Made by a program: the position numbers and the translations under genes. A DNA stretch of 64,000 bases. Source: Cellulomonas wangleii. Its GTDB lineage: Bacteria; Actinomycetota; Actinomycetes; Actinomycetales; Cellulomonadaceae. The stretch's first letter is position 1. The number at the start of each line of letters is the position of its first letter. The stretch spans positions 2,976,001 through 3,040,000 of the forward strand of contig NZ_CP074405.1 in NCBI RefSeq assembly GCF_018388445.1, in the 5' to 3' direction. Positions 27,940-35,503 of this stretch are shown piece after piece. Under the pieces are notes generated by a model. That model ran no database searches, was not told the DNA's origin, and saw only the letters and a program-made list of their open reading frames with translations.

Positions 27940-28218
27940 CTAGGGCCTGCCGCCCGCCGCCGCGAGAGCCCGCCGCAGGCGCGCCTCGTCGATCCGCCAG
28001 TACCCGCGCCGCACCCCGTCGACGTCGACCACCGGCACCAGCTCGCCCAGCTCGTCCGCCGGCAGCCGGCCGTCGGGTCCCGGCACGTCGACGTCGACCT
28101 CCGCCCAGGTCGCACCGACCTCGCCGCACACCCGCTCGACGAGCGCCCGCGCGTCGTCGCACAGGTGGCACCCGGTCCGTCCGTACAGCACCACCCGCGG
28201 TGCGCTCGTCCCGCTCAC
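27940..28218 (-). CDS. Glutaredoxin-like protein (DUF836 type)
   Basis: A 92-residue thioredoxin-fold protein with the dithiol motif GRTGCHLCDDA (CHLC, about residues 17-20), followed by the cis-Pro region ELVPVVDVDG and the conserved WRIDEARLRRAL end. The redox partner is unknown; the protein is cytoplasmic. Start GTG 28218 has no ribosome site but a TAGCGT box 7 nt upstream. It is divergent from the HAD phosphatase and sits next to rex, an order common in actinobacteria. Confidence 0.85.
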   Translation of the reverse strand: MSGTSAPRVVLYGRTGCHLCDDARALVERVCGEVGATWAEVDVDVPGPDGRLPADELGELVPVVDVDGVRRGYWRIDEARLRRALAAAGGRP

Positions 28219-28225
28219 GGCGCCC

Positions 28226-28231
28226 ACGCTA
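28226..28231 (-). promoter_or_regulatory. -10 box, leaderless promoter of the glutaredoxin-like gene
   Basis: Minus-strand TAGCGT, seven bases, then GTG 28218. No Shine-Dalgarno sequence. Confidence 0.5.
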
Positions 28232-28323
28232 GCCGGGCCGCCCCGGCTCCGGGAGGCCCGCGGCGCGTGTGCGCACGTCGCGGCACGCAGCGGACCCTCC
28301 GTCGCGCGGGGCCGCGCGCTCGT

Positions 28324-28329
28324 TACAGT
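28324..28329 (+). promoter_or_regulatory. -10 box, leaderless promoter of the HAD phosphatase gene
   Basis: TACAGT, then GTCCGG, then ATG 28336. No Shine-Dalgarno sequence. Confidence 0.55.
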
Positions 28330-28335
28330 GTCCGG

Positions 28336-29202
28336 ATGCGAACGGGCGACGGCACGGACGAGCCTGCCGTCGTCGCCGCCACCGCGCGGACGCCACGGGC
28401 GGCGGAGGTCGCCGACGGCACGCGCGTGGCCGCGTTCTTCGACGTCGACAACACGATCATCCGCGGGGCCAGCGCCTTCCATCTCGCCGTCGGCCTGTAC
28501 CGGCGCGGGTTCTTCCGCAAGCTGGACCTCGTGCGCTTCGCCGGGCAGCAGGCCCGGTACCGGCTGTTCGGCGAGGACAAGGACCAGATCGACGACGTGC
28601 GCGCCCGCGCGCTCGACATCATGCGCGGGCACTCGGTGGCGGAGGTGACCGCGATCGCCGAGGACGTCTACGACGAGGTCCTCAGCCTGCGCATCTACCC
28701 GGGCACCCAGGCGCTGCTCGACGCCCACCTCGCCGACGGCCACGCGGTGTGGCTGGTCACCGCCACACCCGTGGAGATCGGCGAGCTCATCGCCCGCCGC
28801 CTGGGTGCGTCCGGGGCGCTGGGCACGGTCGCCGAGCACGTGGAGGGCTTCTACACCGGCCGGCTGGTCGGGGACCTGCTGCACGGCGAGGCCAAGGCCG
28901 CCGCCGTCCGCGCGCTCGCCGAGCGCGAGGGGTACGACCTGAGCCTCTGCCACGCCTACGGCGACTCCACGAACGACGTGCCGATCCTGTCCACGGTGGG
29001 CCGGCCGTGCGCCATCAACCCCGACCGCCGCCTGCGCCGGCACGCAGCCGAGGTCGGGTGGCCCGTGCGCGAGTTCCGCCACCGTCGCCGCCAGGCACGT
29101 CGCGGGGCGAACGCCGCGAGCCTGGCGGGTCTGACCTGGGCCGTGGCGGTCGTCGCGCGCGCCGTGCTGCGCTCGGTGCGGCGCCGGATGGGCGCCGAGT
29201 GA
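28336..29202 (+). CDS. HAD-IB family phosphatase (SerB-like)
   Basis: A 288-residue HAD-superfamily hydrolase of subfamily IB. Motif I is FFDVDNTI (Asp36, Asp38), motif II VTATP, motif III a lysine in HGEAKAAAV and motif IV HAYGDSTNDVPIL. Family members dephosphorylate phosphoserine or lysophospholipids. The C-terminal 50 residues are Arg/Ala-rich with a hydrophobic helix (LAGLTWAVAVVARAVL), suggesting membrane association. The stop overlaps the GNAT start (GTGA), so both are translated together. Confidence 0.88.
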   Translation: MRTGDGTDEPAVVAATARTPRAAEVADGTRVAAFFDVDNTIIRGASAFHLAVGLYRRGFFRKLDLVRFAGQQARYRLFGEDKDQIDDVRARALDIMRGHSVAEVTAIAEDVYDEVLSLRIYPGTQALLDAHLADGHAVWLVTATPVEIGELIARRLGASGALGTVAEHVEGFYTGRLVGDLLHGEAKAAAVRALAEREGYDLSLCHAYGDSTNDVPILSTVGRPCAINPDRRLRRHAAEVGWPVREFRHRRRQARRGANAASLAGLTWAVAVVARAVLRSVRRRMGAE

Positions 29203-29744
29203 CCGCCGCGACCGCGTGGGCCGTGCGGACGGCCGACGTGCGGGACGCCCCTGCCCTGGCGGCGCTCGCCGCCGTGACGTTCCCCCTGGCGTGCCCGCCC
29301 GGCTCGACGCTCGAGGACCAGCGCGCGTTCCTGGCCGCGCACCTGAGCGCCGAGCGGTTCGCGCGCCACGTGGTCGACCCGGCGCGCGTCGTGCTGGTCG
29401 CCGCGACCCCGGACGGTGAGCTCCTCGGCTACACCGTGCTCGTCGCCGGCGAGCCCGCGGACGAGGACGCGCGCGCCGCCGTGCACATCCGGCCCACCGT
29501 CGAGCTCTCCAAGTGCTACGTGCACCCCGACCACCACGGCGCCGGGGTCGCCTCCACGCTCCTGCGCGCGTCGTTCGACCACGGCCGCGCGCTGGGCGGC
29601 TCGGGCATGTGGCTGGGCGTGAACCAGCACAACGCCCGCGCGCAGGCGTTCTACGCCCGTGAGGGGTTCGCCGTCGTCGGCGTCAAGCACTTCCAGGTCG
29701 GCGGACGGCTCGAGGACGACTACGTCCTCGAGCGCCCGCTCTGA
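29199..29744 (+). CDS. GNAT-family N-acetyltransferase
   Basis: A 181-residue acetyltransferase. The acetyl-CoA binding motif A is VELSKCYVHPDHHGAGVAST (V-x-P-x-x-x-G-x-G/A), with LGVNQHNARAQAFYAREGFAVVG as the C-terminal motif B and a final FQVGGRLEDDYVLERPL. Substrate unknown. It starts with GTG 29199 inside the HAD stop codon. It is the last plus-strand gene before the arabinan locus. Confidence 0.9.
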   Translation: MTAATAWAVRTADVRDAPALAALAAVTFPLACPPGSTLEDQRAFLAAHLSAERFARHVVDPARVVLVAATPDGELLGYTVLVAGEPADEDARAAVHIRPTVELSKCYVHPDHHGAGVASTLLRASFDHGRALGGSGMWLGVNQHNARAQAFYAREGFAVVGVKHFQVGGRLEDDYVLERPL

Positions 29745-29757
29745 CGACGGCCCGTCG

Positions 29758-29829
29758 ACCCCGCGCCGCTCTCCCCCGCGCCGTTCACCCCACCGCTCAC
29801 CCCCGCGCCGTTCACCCCCGCGCCGTTCA
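29758..29829. repeat. 15-bp tandem repeat containing the stop codon of the GH43 gene
   Basis: Three perfect copies of CCCCCGCGCCGTTCA (29773-29787, 29800-29814, 29815-29829), a degenerate 12-bp copy (29788-29799) and a degenerate first copy (29758-29772). The last TCA (29827-29829) is the TGA stop of the minus-strand GH43 gene, and the other copies lie just downstream of it. Confidence 0.9.
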
Positions 29830-30891
29830 CCCCCGGTCCGCGGCCTGCTCCTCGCGCGTCGTCGCCACCGGCCACCCGTCCGCGTCCCAGGCGAGCTCGC
29901 GGATGCCCAGGCGGAAGTCGCCGCCCGCCGCCGCGTCGTACCAGTGGAAGGCGAGGAACCCGCGGGAGTACGACTGCCCGCCGGGCCCCACCATGTCCCC
30001 GCGGCCGGTCAGCAGGACCTCACCGCCGTCCATGGTCATGTCACGGCCCGCACGGTCGACGTACGGGCCCGTCACGTCGCGGGAGCGCCCGACCGCGATG
30101 CTGTACGTCGAGTCCGAGCCCCGGCAGCAGGTGTCCCGGGACACGAGGAGGTAGTACCAGCCGTCACGCCGGACCAGGTACGGCGCCTCGATCGCGTTGG
30201 GCGCGCCGACCCGGCTCGCGATGCGCCGCGGCGGGGCGTCGGGGTCGGCACGCAGGCCGTCCGGCCACGCCAGCTCGACCAGCTGGATGCCGCCCCAGAA
30301 CGACCCGAAGGCCAGCCACGGCGTGCCGTCGACGTCGAGGACGCCGGCGTCGATGGCGTTCCAGCCGTCGCGCCCCGGCTCGGAGGACAGGACCTCCCCC
30401 CGGTCGACCCAGCCGTACGCCGGGTCGTCGGGGTCGAGCGTGGGGCTGGTCATGAGGCCGATGAGCGAGCGGTTGGAGCCGAAGGTCGACGCGGCGTAGT
30501 AGAGGTACCAGGTGCCGTCGTGCTCGACGACCTCCGGCGCCCAGAAGTTCTCGACGCCCGGGATGCGCTCCTCGACCCAGGCGGGGCGGGTCGCGGCGTC
30601 CCACACCGTCCCGACCAGCTCCCAGGTACGCCCGTCGTCCGTGGACCGCCGGACCTGCGGGGCGCCCAGCCCCACCCGCACGTCGCCGGTCGAGAACACG
30701 TACCAGGGCTCCCCCGGCTCGCCGACGACGAGGGCGGGGTCGTGCGTCCGCACGTCGCCCGCCGGGTCGAGGGCGGTGGCGGCCGGCGGCGCGGGCAGCA
30801 GCGTGCGCGGCAGCAGCACCGCGGCGCCGCCGGCGAGCAGGACCCCGACGACCGCGACGGCCGCCCACGCCCGCCGGCGGCGGACGCTCAC
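29827..30891 (-). CDS. Exported GH43 arabinan endo-1,5-alpha-L-arabinanase-like hydrolase
   Basis: A 354-residue five-bladed beta-propeller hydrolase. An N-terminal hydrophobic helix (RAWAAVAVVGVLLAGGAAVLL, residues about 7-27) acts as signal peptide or anchor, so it works outside the cell. GH43 catalytic residues are visible as Asp in THDPALV, Asp in NAIDAGV and Glu in IEAPYLV. The combination fits arabinanases acting on 1,5-linked arabinan; exo- versus endo-action cannot be decided. GTG 30891 overlaps the stop of the GH51 gene. It is the last gene of a three-gene operon under the local LacI operator. Confidence 0.85.
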   Translation of the reverse strand: MSVRRRRAWAAVAVVGVLLAGGAAVLLPRTLLPAPPAATALDPAGDVRTHDPALVVGEPGEPWYVFSTGDVRVGLGAPQVRRSTDDGRTWELVGTVWDAATRPAWVEERIPGVENFWAPEVVEHDGTWYLYYAASTFGSNRSLIGLMTSPTLDPDDPAYGWVDRGEVLSSEPGRDGWNAIDAGVLDVDGTPWLAFGSFWGGIQLVELAWPDGLRADPDAPPRRIASRVGAPNAIEAPYLVRRDGWYYLLVSRDTCCRGSDSTYSIAVGRSRDVTGPYVDRAGRDMTMDGGEVLLTGRGDMVGPGGQSYSRGFLAFHWYDAAAGGDFRLGIRELAWDADGWPVATTREEQAADRG

Positions 30892-32402
30892 GCGACGGGT
30901 CCCAGGCGCAGCACCGTCCACGACACGGGCGGCAGCTCGGCGCTCAGCCGACCGTCCGCGACCCGGGCCGTCGCGTTGGCCCGCGGGGCGACCGACGTGT
31001 CGTCGTCGGCCGTGGCCGACCAGGTGTGGTCGGGGTTGGCCAGCGTCGAGGCCTCGACCAGACGCAGCCCCGGCAGGGCGCGCAGGTCCACGTCGAGCGC
31101 GGCCGGCGCCCCGGTGGAGCGGTTGACCACGAACACGGCGACGTCGCCGGTCTCCTCGTCCCGCGTCGCGACCGCGTCGACGAGCGCGGCGTCGCCGTAG
31201 CGGGCCGTCTCGTACGTCGGGGACTCGACGGCCACCTGCAGCACGTCACCGCGGGCCCACCGGGCGGCGGCGGCGAACGGGTGGAAGATCGTCTGCTTCC
31301 AGACCCGCCCGCCGGGCTCGGTCATGATCGGCGCGATGACGTTGACCAGCTGGGCGAGCGACGCGGCGTGCACCCGGTCGGAGTGCCGCAGCAGGCTGAT
31401 CAGCAGGTTGCCCACGACGACCGCGTCGGCCACGTTGTAACGGTCCTCCAGCAGCACGGGCGCCACCGGCCAGTCGTCACCGCGCGGCGGGCGGGACTCG
31501 GCACGCTTCTGGTACCAGACGTTCCACTCGTCGAACGAGATGTGGACCCGCTTGCTCCTGCGCTGGGCGGCACGCACGGCGTCGGCCGTCGCGGTCACCG
31601 ACTCCACGAAGTGGTCCATGTCGACCGCGGAGGCGAGGAACGAGCCGAGGTCGCCCTCCTCCTCCCAGTAGTAGGCGTGCGCGGAGATGTAGTCGACCTG
31701 GTCGTACGCCTCGGTGAGCACGATGCGCTCCCACTCGCCGAACGTCTCCATCACCGAGCTGGACGAGCCGCAGGCCACCAGCTCGATGCCGGGGTCGACC
31801 ATGCGCATGGCACGCCCGGTCTCGGCAGCCAGGCGGCCGTACTCGTACGCGGTCTTGTGCCCGGTCTGCCACGGCCCGTCCATCTCGTTGCCGAGGCACC
31901 ACATCCGCACGCGGTACGGGTCGGGCGCACCGTTGGCCCGCCGCAGGTCGGACAGCGCGGTGCCGCCCGGCACGTTGCAGTACTCCAGCAGGTCCACCGC
32001 CTCCTGCACGCCGCGGGTGCCGAGGTTCACCGCCATCATCGGCTCGACCTGCGCACGCTCGGCCCAGCGCATGAACTCGTCGACACCGACCGTGTTGGGC
32101 TCGGTGGAGTGCCATGCGAGGTCGAGGCGGCGCGGCCGCTGCTCGACGGGACCGACGCCGTCCTCCCACCGGTACCCGGACACGAAGTTGCCGCCCGGGT
32201 AGCGCACCGTGGACACCCCCAGCTCGCGGGTGAGCTCGAGGACGTCCTTGCGGAACCCGTCCTGGTCGGCCGTGGGGTGCTCCGGGTCGTGGATGCCGGT
32301 GTAGACGCAGCGCCCGAGGTGCTCGACGAACGAGCCGAACGTGCGGCGGCGGACGGGCGCGACGCGGAACGCCGGGTCGAGGGTGAGTCGGACGGGGATC
32401 AT
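30888..32402 (-). CDS. abfA: GH51 alpha-L-arabinofuranosidase
   Basis: A 504-residue GH51 enzyme that removes L-arabinofuranosyl residues from arabino-oligosaccharides. The family N-terminus (FGSFVEHLGRCVYTGIHDP) is present, the acid/base Glu is in WCLGNEMDGPWQ and the nucleophile Glu in ISFDEWNVWY, with a C-terminal beta-sandwich from about residue 390. No signal peptide: intracellular. The ATG 32402 overlaps the GH27 stop. Length (about 500) is normal. Confidence 0.97.
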   Translation of the reverse strand: MIPVRLTLDPAFRVAPVRRRTFGSFVEHLGRCVYTGIHDPEHPTADQDGFRKDVLELTRELGVSTVRYPGGNFVSGYRWEDGVGPVEQRPRRLDLAWHSTEPNTVGVDEFMRWAERAQVEPMMAVNLGTRGVQEAVDLLEYCNVPGGTALSDLRRANGAPDPYRVRMWCLGNEMDGPWQTGHKTAYEYGRLAAETGRAMRMVDPGIELVACGSSSSVMETFGEWERIVLTEAYDQVDYISAHAYYWEEEGDLGSFLASAVDMDHFVESVTATADAVRAAQRRSKRVHISFDEWNVWYQKRAESRPPRGDDWPVAPVLLEDRYNVADAVVVGNLLISLLRHSDRVHAASLAQLVNVIAPIMTEPGGRVWKQTIFHPFAAAARWARGDVLQVAVESPTYETARYGDAALVDAVATRDEETGDVAVFVVNRSTGAPAALDVDLRALPGLRLVEASTLANPDHTWSATADDDTSVAPRANATARVADGRLSAELPPVSWTVLRLGPVA

Positions 32403-33751
32403 CAGGGCTCCTGTCGGTGGTGCGGGTGGTGCAGCTCCACCCACCGCACGCCGTGCGGCGGGACGTCGAGGTCGATCGAGCCGAGGGGCTCGTGCGTGGT
32501 GACCACGGGGTCGGGAAGGTCGGCGCCGGACCACAGGTCGCGCACCGCCCAGGGCCCGCGGCCGGCGTCGGCGTCGCCGAGCAGCGCGGTCAGCGGCAGC
32601 CGCTCGGTGCGCGGGTGGGCACCGGTCCAGAACACGGCGACGTAGACCGACCCGCTGCCGTCGCCGGCACGCGCGGCCCACACGACCACCTCGCCGCTGT
32701 CGTGCTCGTCCCCGGCGGGCTCGCGCAGCAGCTCGCGCCCGTCCGTGCCCGTGCGCAGCACGTGCCCCACGGCCGGTGTCGTGAGCAGGGCGATCGTCGC
32801 GGGGTCGGAGGTCGGCAGGTCGCCGCCCATCATCAGCGGCGAGCGCGCCATGACCCACAGCGTGAGCAGGGTGCGCTGCTCGTCGGGCGTGAGCCGGCTG
32901 CTGCGGTCCTCGCCCCGCTCGGCGCGGATGCCGATGCGCCCGAGCGGCAGCATGTCCGCGTCGGCCCAGCCCCCGGGCCGCTGGTGCGGCGCCCACCGCG
33001 CGAGCCGCGCGAAGTTGGCGTGCACGTCCTCCCAGCGGTCCCAGAGGTCGTCGCAGACGCGCCACATCTGCGCGTGCTCGCGCAGCACCGGCAGGTGCTC
33101 GGTGGACAGGCGCGTGCCGGGCGACAGGGACAGCACGATGTCCCGGCCGGACCGGGCGATCGCGGTGCCCCACGCCGCGACGGCGTCGGCGTGGAACGGG
33201 GCCAGCATGTCGTCGACCTTGACGAGGTCGACGCCCCAGGACGCGAGCTGCGCGACGAGCCCGTCCAGCCAGTCCTGGGCGCCCGGGTGGGTGTGGTCCA
33301 GGCCGACCATGTGCCCGTTCCACGGGCACGTGGACGTGGGGTCGGCGAGGTCGGCGGTGGTCCAGCCGCCGTCACCGGGGACCGGCAGCGCGGCGGCCAC
33401 CGCGCGCCGCGGCACCCCGCGCAGCACGTGGACGCCGAACCGCAGGCCCAGGGCGTGCACCTGCGCGGCGAGCGCCGTGAACCCCGTGCCGTCGGCGGCG
33501 GACGGGAACCGGCCGGGTGCCGGCTGGGGGTAGCCGTGCGCGTCGAGCACGAGCCGCGCGTCCTCGACGTAGCCGTGCGGGCGGGCGTCGGGGTCGGACC
33601 AGTCGATGTCGACGACGACCGTGTCCCACCCGGACGGCGCCAGGTGCTCGGCCATGAAGCGCGCGTTGGCGAGCACCTCGGCCTCGGTCACGGTCGTGCC
33701 GTAGCAGTCCCAGCTGTTCCACCCCATGGGGGGCGTGCGCGCCCACGTCAT
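32402..33751 (-). CDS. GH27-like glycosidase (alpha-galactosidase or beta-L-arabinopyranosidase)
   Basis: A 449-residue (beta/alpha)8 hydrolase with the family start TPPMGWNSWDCYG. The nucleophile region reads DLVKVDDML where classical alpha-galactosidases have KYDNC, and the acid/base region is WRVCDDLWDRWED. SLSPGTRLSTEH and ARSPLMMGGDLP are also family-like. GH27 includes beta-L-arabinopyranosidases, and the arabinan locus makes that specificity attractive, but it is inference. No signal peptide, so it acts on imported sugars. First gene of the minus-strand operon, 23 bp after the operator. Confidence 0.85.
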   Translation of the reverse strand: MTWARTPPMGWNSWDCYGTTVTEAEVLANARFMAEHLAPSGWDTVVVDIDWSDPDARPHGYVEDARLVLDAHGYPQPAPGRFPSAADGTGFTALAAQVHALGLRFGVHVLRGVPRRAVAAALPVPGDGGWTTADLADPTSTCPWNGHMVGLDHTHPGAQDWLDGLVAQLASWGVDLVKVDDMLAPFHADAVAAWGTAIARSGRDIVLSLSPGTRLSTEHLPVLREHAQMWRVCDDLWDRWEDVHANFARLARWAPHQRPGGWADADMLPLGRIGIRAERGEDRSSRLTPDEQRTLLTLWVMARSPLMMGGDLPTSDPATIALLTTPAVGHVLRTGTDGRELLREPAGDEHDSGEVVVWAARAGDGSGSVYVAVFWTGAHPRTERLPLTALLGDADAGRGPWAVRDLWSGADLPDPVVTTHEPLGSIDLDVPPHGVRWVELHHPHHRQEP

Positions 33752-33773
33752 CGTCAGGCTCCTCGGATCGGCT

Positions 33774-33787
33774 CTACATCGTTGTAG
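33774..33787. promoter_or_regulatory. LacI-type operator O1 at the GH27 promoter
   Basis: CTACATCGTTGTAG, a 12/14 palindrome, lies immediately downstream of the -10 box of the GH27 operon, at the expected transcription start. The identical 14-mer occurs at 40531-40544 in front of the lacI gene. Confidence 0.85.
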
Positions 33788-33791
33788 GCCC

Positions 33792-33820
33792 ACCCTGCCC
33801 GACGCCGCCGGGGGCGTCAA
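33792..33820 (-). promoter_or_regulatory. Promoter of the GH27-GH51-GH43 operon
   Basis: Minus strand: TTGACG (33815-33820), 17-bp spacer, CAGGGT (33792-33797). The start point would fall in operator O1. Confidence 0.6.
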
Positions 33821-33920
33821 CGCGCGGTGGCGACCTCGTGCGCGCACCGACCGCCGCGCCGCCCCGCACGCCCTTCACGCCGGCCGCAACGCCGCTCGGG
33901 CGTCGTTACGCGATCGTGGC

Positions 33921-33949
33921 TTGACCGGCGGCGGATCGCGTGGCACGTT
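33921..33949 (+). promoter_or_regulatory. Promoter of the sugar ABC transporter operon
   Basis: TTGACC (33921-33926), 17-bp spacer and CACGTT (33944-33949). The start point falls in operator O2. Confidence 0.5.
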
Positions 33950-33963
33950 GTGCAACGTTGTAG
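33950..33963. promoter_or_regulatory. LacI-type operator O2
   Basis: GTGCAACGTTGTAG shares the CAACGTTG core and TGTAG half site with O1 and directly follows the transporter -10 box. Confidence 0.7.
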
Positions 33964-33977
33964 ATCAACGTTGTAAG
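33964..33977. promoter_or_regulatory. LacI-type operator O3
   Basis: ATCAACGTTGTAAG abuts O2; the two centres are 14 bp apart. It keeps the CAACGTTG core. Confidence 0.6.
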
Positions 33978-34102
33978 GCGACGTTTCAGACGACGTCGGA
34001 GGGTCAACGACGACCAGCAGGGGCGGACGGACGGCACGCAGGACGCAGCCTCCCCGCCCCCACCGCCGTGACCTGACCGACCCATGACAGGGAGGCAGGC
34101 AG

Positions 34103-35440
34103 ATGAGGAAGAGCAGGCTGGCCGTCGGCATGACGTGCGCGGCGCTCGTGGGGGCCATGTCGCTCACCGCGTGCAGCGGAGGCAGCGGCGACGACGGGTC
34201 GCTGACGTTCATGTTCCGCGGCGGACCCGACGAGAAGGCGGCCTACCAGGCGGCCATCGACAAGTTCACCGAGGACACGGGCGTGAAGGTGGACGTCATC
34301 GTCACCGACGCCGACCAGTACGCGACCAAGCTGCAGGCCGCCGTCGCGGGCAACAAGGTGCCGGACGTGTTCTACATCGAGCAGGCGAACCTGCAGTCGT
34401 ACGTGGCCTCGGGCGTCCTCATGGACATCACCGACCAGGTCGACGAGCTCGGCGTCGACCTCGACAACATCTGGGACTACGGCGTCGACTCCTACCGGTT
34501 CGACGGCGAGCTGCAGGGCACGCCCGAGGGACGCCTGTACGGCCTGCCCAAGGACGTCGGCCCGTTCGCGTTCGGCTACAACAAGACGATGTTCGAGGCC
34601 GCGGGCATCCCGCTGCCCGACCCCGACGTCCCCCTCACGTGGGACGAGTACGTCGCCATCTGCAAGCAGCTGACGACGGACACCGACGGCGACGGCACGG
34701 TCGACCAGTGGGGCACCGGCCCGAACGTCCAGTGGAACCTGCAGTCGCTGGTGTGGAGCAACGGCGGCGACTTCGTCAACGAGGACCGCACCGAGGTCAC
34801 CGTCGACACCCCGGAGTTCGCCGAGGCGCTCCAGGAGTTCGCCGACCTCACCACGGTCGACGCCGTCACCCCGTCCGCGGCCGACGCCGCGACGCTCGAC
34901 ACGTACCAGCGCTGGATGGCCGGCGAGCTCGGCTTCTTCCCGGTCGGCCCCTGGGACGTCAGCGTCTACAACGACCTGGAGTTCGAGTACGACCTGATCC
35001 CCTGGCCCACCCTCGGTGACGGCGGCTCCGGCACCTGGGTCGGCTCGCTCGGCATCGGTGTCTCCGGCACCACGAACATGCCCGACGAGGCCGTGCAGCT
35101 GGTGACCTACCTGTCCGCCGACCCGACGGCGCAGCAGACGCTGGTCGACGCGAACATCCAGGTGCCCAACCTGGTCGACATGGCCGAGGAGTGGGCGGCC
35201 GAGCCCGACGCGCAGCCCGCCAACCGCAAGGAGTTCCTCGACATCGTGCAGGACTACGGCCGCGCCATGCCGGCCGCCTACACGTACGGCGCGGCCTGGT
35301 ACGACGAGCTGTGGACCAACATCCAGCCGGTCCTCGACGGCGAGCGGACCGCGGCGGACTACCTCGCCGAGGTGCAGCCGCGCATGCAGGCGCTGCTCGA
35401 CGAGTCCAACGTCAACGCCGAGCAGGCGTTCGCAGGCTGA
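34103..35440 (+). CDS. ABC transporter sugar-binding lipoprotein
   Basis: A 445-residue extracellular solute-binding protein (family 1, MalE type). The signal peptide ends in the lipobox SLTACSG (Cys near residue 24), so it is tethered to the outer face of the membrane. Family features are FMFRGGPDEKAAYQAAIDKF, KVPDVFYIEQANL, GLPKDVGPFAFGYNKTMFEAAGI and MAGELGFFPVGPWD. In this setting the ligand is probably arabino-oligosaccharide. ATG 34103 has a GGGAGG site. First gene of the plus-strand operon; a stem-loop follows it. Confidence 0.93.
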   Translation: MRKSRLAVGMTCAALVGAMSLTACSGGSGDDGSLTFMFRGGPDEKAAYQAAIDKFTEDTGVKVDVIVTDADQYATKLQAAVAGNKVPDVFYIEQANLQSYVASGVLMDITDQVDELGVDLDNIWDYGVDSYRFDGELQGTPEGRLYGLPKDVGPFAFGYNKTMFEAAGIPLPDPDVPLTWDEYVAICKQLTTDTDGDGTVDQWGTGPNVQWNLQSLVWSNGGDFVNEDRTEVTVDTPEFAEALQEFADLTTVDAVTPSAADAATLDTYQRWMAGELGFFPVGPWDVSVYNDLEFEYDLIPWPTLGDGGSGTWVGSLGIGVSGTTNMPDEAVQLVTYLSADPTAQQTLVDANIQVPNLVDMAEEWAAEPDAQPANRKEFLDIVQDYGRAMPAAYTYGAAWYDELWTNIQPVLDGERTAADYLAEVQPRMQALLDESNVNAEQAFAG

Positions 35441-35448
35441 CCCCCGGC

Positions 35449-35478
35449 GCCCGGCCGCCGACCACCCGGCGGCCGGGC
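35449..35478 (+). promoter_or_regulatory. Intercistronic stem-loop after the binding-protein gene
   Basis: GCCCGGCCGCCG (35449-35460) and its exact complement (35467-35478) form a 12-bp stem with a 6-nt loop, between the binding-protein stop and the first permease. Such structures usually allow more binding protein than permease to be made. Confidence 0.6.
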
Positions 35479-35503
35479 CCGCCTTCGCACGAGAGGAACC
35501 CTG

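Noticed and set aside
27888..28217. Rex-binding site near rex, nuo or ccs genes
   Set aside because: No TTGTGA-n6-TCACAA-like palindrome was found by reading the intergenic regions at 5453-5527, 6860-7152 or 27888-27939; a matrix scan would be needed to settle this.
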